Of a stretch of DNA of 8,526 nt, positions 6,617 through 8,526 are shown piece after piece. The notes beneath the pieces are model-generated. The model was not told the origin of the DNA, did not search any database, and saw only the letters and a list, made by a program, of their open reading frames with translations. Source of the stretch: Desulfovibrionaceae bacterium (GTDB taxonomy: Bacteria; Pseudomonadota; Gammaproteobacteria; Burkholderiales; Burkholderiaceae_C); contig WRJY01000243.1 in the NCBI GenBank assembly GCA_009778355.1, positions 1 to 8,526 of the forward strand, written 5' to 3'. Position numbers and translations under genes: made by a program. Position 1 is the stretch's first letter, and each line of letters begins with the position of its first letter.

Positions 6617-6622
6617 TATAAT
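6617..6622 (+). promoter_or_regulatory. Probable -10 box of the carA promoter
   Basis: A perfect TATAAT lies four bases after the methyltransferase stop, in an A/T island (TTATAATTAAAAACTTTTC) within GC-rich surroundings. Transcription would start near 6628-6631, giving a leader of about 120 nt before carA. No good -35 hexamer is found at 16-18 bp; TTGCGC at 6599-6604 is only 12 bp away. The promoter may therefore depend on an activator, or the -35 may be weak. Confidence 0.5.
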
Positions 6623-6704
6623 TAAAAACTTTTCTCGCAACAGCGTCGCCCCGCCCGCAGCCCAAAGCGTCCCTTCCCAACCAGACAAGCCGCCGCAGCC
6701 CGCG

Positions 6705-6737
6705 GGTTGCGGGTTGTGCGCACGGGCGACCGCAACC
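6705..6737 (+). promoter_or_regulatory. Potential hairpin in the carA leader
   Basis: GGTTGCGG (6705-6712) and CCGCAACC (6730-6737) are perfect 8-bp complements separated by 17 nt that hold the palindrome GTGCGCAC (6716-6723). The structure ends 4 nt before the GGAGA ribosome binding site of carA (6742-6746). GCGGGTT is tandemly duplicated (6702-6715), and GCCCG (6698-6702) can pair with CGGGC (6723-6727), so alternative folds exist. No T-run follows, so it does not look like an intrinsic terminator. Confidence 0.35.
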
Positions 6738-6751
6738 AAACGGAGAACCCC

Positions 6752-7930
6752 GTGCTTTCGTCTCTCCAGGGGACATTCCCATCCGCCATCCTGGCACTTG
6801 CCGATGGCAGCGTCTTCATCGGTCAGTCCATCGGCGCCGCCGGCGTCACCGCCGGCGAGGTGGTGTTCAACACCGCCATGACCGGCTACCAGGAAATCCT
6901 GACCGATCCAAGCTACTGCCGTCAGATCGTCACGCTGACCTACCCGCACATCGGCAATTACGGCGCCAACGACGAGGATGTCGAGTCCGGCAAGCTGCAA
7001 GCCGCCGGCCTCGTCATCAAGGACCTGCCGCTGCTCGCCAGCAACTTCCGCGGCCAGCGCACGCTAAACGACTACCTGCGCGCGGGGGGCATCACCGCCA
7101 TCGCCGGCATCGACACCCGGCGGCTGACCCGCATCCTGCGCACCAAGGGCGCGCAAAACGGCGCCATCGCCGGCCTGGCCGAGGGCGAGGCGGTGACGCA
7201 GGCGCGCATCGACGCCGCCCTGGCCGCCGCCCGCGCCGCGCCGTCGATGGTGGGGCAGGATCTGGCCAAGGTGGTCAGCGCCGCCCAGCCCCATGAGTGG
7301 ACGCAGACCGAATGGCGCCTGGGCGCCGGCTACGGCGCGCAGAACGCGCCGCGCTGGCATGTCGTGGCCTACGACTTCGGCGTCAAGCACAACATCCTGC
7401 GCATGTTGGCCGGGCGCGGCTGCCGCGTCACCGTGGTGCCGGCGCAAACGACGGCTGACGAAGCGCTGAAGCTGATGCCCGACGGTGTGTTCCTCTCCAA
7501 CGGCCCGGGCGACCCCGAGCCGTGCGGCTACGCCATCGAGTCGGCGCGCGCGCTCATCAACCGCGGTTTGCCGGTGTTCGGCATTTGCCTGGGCCATCAG
7601 ATCATGGCGCTGGCCAGCGGCGCCAAGACCTACAAAATGAAGTTCGGCCACCACGGCGCCAACCACCCAGTCAAGGATCTGGACAATGGCCGGGTGTCGA
7701 TCACCAGTCAAAACCACGGCTTCGCGGTGGACGCCCAAACGCTGCCGGCCAGCGTGCGCGCCACGCATATCAGCCTGTTCGACGGCACGCTGCAAGGGCT
7801 GGCTTGGCGGGACCGGCCCGCGTTCAGCTTTCAGGGCCACCCCGAGGCATCGCCCGGCCCGCAGGACATCGGCTACCTGTTCGACCGTTTCATCGAATCC
7901 ATGCGCACGCATCAGGAGAAACTGGCATGA
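6752..7930 (+). CDS. carA: Carbamoyl-phosphate synthase small (glutaminase) subunit CarA
   Basis: CarA hydrolyses glutamine and passes ammonia to CarB to make carbamoyl phosphate for arginine and pyrimidine synthesis. From the GTG at 6752, with GGAGA 5 nt upstream, the product is 392 aa, close to the usual 380-390. The N-terminal domain shows ALADGSVF, GEVVFNTAMTGYQEILTDPS and TLTYPHIGNYG. The class I glutamine amidotransferase domain (about residues 200-385) has VVAYDFGVKHNILR, LSNGPGDP, nucleophile Cys279 in GICLGHQ, and His363 with Glu365 in GHPEASPGP. These are exactly ten residues beyond E. coli Cys269, His353 and Glu355, so the enzyme should be active. An in-frame TTG at 6707 would lie inside the leader hairpin and add non-conserved residues. 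The stop overlaps the following gene as ATGA. carB is not in the window. Confidence 0.95.
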   Translation: MLSSLQGTFPSAILALADGSVFIGQSIGAAGVTAGEVVFNTAMTGYQEILTDPSYCRQIVTLTYPHIGNYGANDEDVESGKLQAAGLVIKDLPLLASNFRGQRTLNDYLRAGGITAIAGIDTRRLTRILRTKGAQNGAIAGLAEGEAVTQARIDAALAAARAAPSMVGQDLAKVVSAAQPHEWTQTEWRLGAGYGAQNAPRWHVVAYDFGVKHNILRMLAGRGCRVTVVPAQTTADEALKLMPDGVFLSNGPGDPEPCGYAIESARALINRGLPVFGICLGHQIMALASGAKTYKMKFGHHGANHPVKDLDNGRVSITSQNHGFAVDAQTLPASVRATHISLFDGTLQGLAWRDRPAFSFQGHPEASPGPQDIGYLFDRFIESMRTHQEKLA

Positions 7931-8289
7931 AGCTGTACGCCTTTCCGCAAGCGGCCCTCGAAAAAGCCATCGCCCGGCGCATGTTGAGCCTGCCGCTGCC
8001 GCACAGGGAGTGGTTTGCCGACCGCTGGTCGCAAAAGCCCTACAAGAAGTCCTTCATGGAGCACAAGGCCATGCCGCTGATTACGCTGCTGGCCAAAGGC
8101 AAGACCTGGGCCGACGAGGAATTCAACAGCGAACTGGCCGCCTGGGACGCCCGGTTCTACGACGCCGAGGCCGAGGTGCTGCGCCCGATGATCGAAGGCG
8201 ATGGCCTGGTGCAATTGATGCAGAAAAACATGCCGCCGGAGCGCGCCCAGGCGCTTCTGCGCAAACTGATCAACGACCGGCATGAGTAA
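7927..8289 (+). CDS. Conserved-looking hypothetical protein coupled to carA
   Basis: I do not recognise this 120-aa product. Its ATG overlaps the carA stop (ATGA), and AGGAG (7914-7918) lies 8 nt upstream, so it is very likely translated with carA. It has no signal peptide and no hydrophobic membrane segment. It looks soluble, mostly helical and highly charged, with a basic, aromatic N-terminal half (HREWFADRW, QKPYKKSF) and a more acidic middle (WADEEFNSELAAWDARF). It ends with MQKNMPPERAQALLRKLINDRH. Codon use matches its neighbours. Genes of unknown function do occur next to carA or between carA and carB in this group as I recall, but no role in carbamoyl phosphate synthesis is shown by the sequence itself. 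Confidence 0.8.
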   Translation: MKLYAFPQAALEKAIARRMLSLPLPHREWFADRWSQKPYKKSFMEHKAMPLITLLAKGKTWADEEFNSELAAWDARFYDAEAEVLRPMIEGDGLVQLMQKNMPPERAQALLRKLINDRHE

Positions 8290-8318
8290 GGCTTGGCCGC
8301 CCGCATCGGAGAAAACGC

Positions 8319-8526
8319 TTGTCTGAGGCACGCGCGCCCGTCACCGTTTCCACGACCGCGGCCCAGGTCGGGGATATTGCCGCGCGCATCTTCGACATTC
8401 GCGGCGCGCGCGTCATGCTGTCTCCCGACTTGGCGCGGCTCTACGGCGTGGAAACCAAGGTGCTGATGCAGGCCGTGCGCCGCAATATCGACCGCTTTCC
8501 GCCGGACTTTGCGTTCATGTTGAGCG
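8319..8526 (+). CDS. ORF6N-domain protein, N-terminal part (3' truncated by window edge)
   Basis: An open frame of 69 codons runs off the window end from a TTG at 8319. GGAGA (8308-8312) lies 6 nt upstream, and an in-frame stop at 8283-8285 rules out a much earlier start. Residues 20-69 contain IRGARVMLSPDLARLYGVET and then KVLMQAVRRNIDRFPPDFAF. These match the ORF6N pattern of an I-R-G-x-x-V-M-L strand, a D-L-A-x-L-Y-G-V helix and R-N-x-x-R-F-P-x-D-F. ORF6N is a small presumed DNA-binding domain first noted in phage proteins related to the KilA-N group and often found as single chromosomal genes. The first 18 residues are a variable, probably flexible leader. The function in the host is unknown. 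The gene sits 29 bp after the 120-aa gene on the same strand. Confidence 0.8.
   Translation, partial: MSEARAPVTVSTTAAQVGDIAARIFDIRGARVMLSPDLARLYGVETKVLMQAVRRNIDRFPPDFAFMLS

Noticed and set aside
6705..6737. Intrinsic terminator or attenuator before carA
   Set aside because: No run of T follows the stem; the next bases are AAACGGAGAACC. Classical attenuation by this stem is unsupported, so it is kept only as a possible leader structure.
6707..6751. carA starting at the in-frame TTG at 6707
   Set aside because: The added 15 residues are unlike CarA N-termini, the codons lie in the hairpin, and the GTG at 6752 has a well-placed GGAGA.
1..8526. CRISPR array, tRNA, rRNA, insertion sequence, integrase or defence cassette
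   Set aside because: I looked on both strands for regularly spaced repeats, cloverleaf sequences, transposase or nuclease motifs and long terminal inverted repeats and found none. Apart from the ORF6N fragment the content is core genome.

Overview
The window reads as a GC-rich chromosomal segment from a Gram-negative betaproteobacterium. The closest fit from remembered protein sequences is the Burkholderiales, most likely the family Comamonadaceae. That rests on the look of the envelope proteins, an LpxA chain-length site that suits C10 lipid A, and TTG/GTG starts with tight gene packing. No database search was possible, so the family-level placement is an inference. All genes lie on the + strand.

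Positions 1-6612 hold one dense gene string for outer-membrane and lipid A biogenesis: the 3' part of bamA, then skp (ompH), lpxD, fabZ, lpxA, lpxB, rnhB and a SpoU/TrmH-family RNA 2'-O-methyltransferase. Gaps are at most 52 bp. Several junctions overlap in the TTGA, GTGA or ATGA style, or by 29 bp at lpxB/rnhB, which suggests co-transcription and translational coupling. BamA inserts outer-membrane proteins and Skp chaperones them through the periplasm. LpxA, LpxD and LpxB make acylated lipid A precursors, and FabZ sits at the branch between phospholipid and lipid A acyl chains. This is the classical bamA-skp-lpxD-fabZ-lpxA-lpxB-rnhB order. Here an RNA methyltransferase gene follows rnhB.

Positions 6613-6751 form the largest gap. 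It has a perfect TATAAT box, a C-rich G-poor leader and a potential hairpin just before the ribosome binding site of carA, the small subunit of carbamoyl-phosphate synthetase. A 120-aa gene of unknown function is coupled to carA by an ATGA overlap. After 29 bp comes the 5' end of an ORF6N-domain gene (phage-associated DNA-binding family), cut by the window edge. carB, the usual partner of carA, is not within the window.

Most of the window is ordinary core genome. The points worth a second look are small: an in-frame insertion of about 24 residues in LpxB, Phe at the LpxA acyl-ruler position, a REP-like hairpin that forms the rnhB C-terminus and supplies the next gene's ribosome binding site, a degenerate 19-bp repeat read in the same frame inside two genes, the carA leader, and the unknown gene and ORF6N gene downstream of carA. 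I saw no tRNA, rRNA, CRISPR array, insertion sequence or clear intrinsic terminator.
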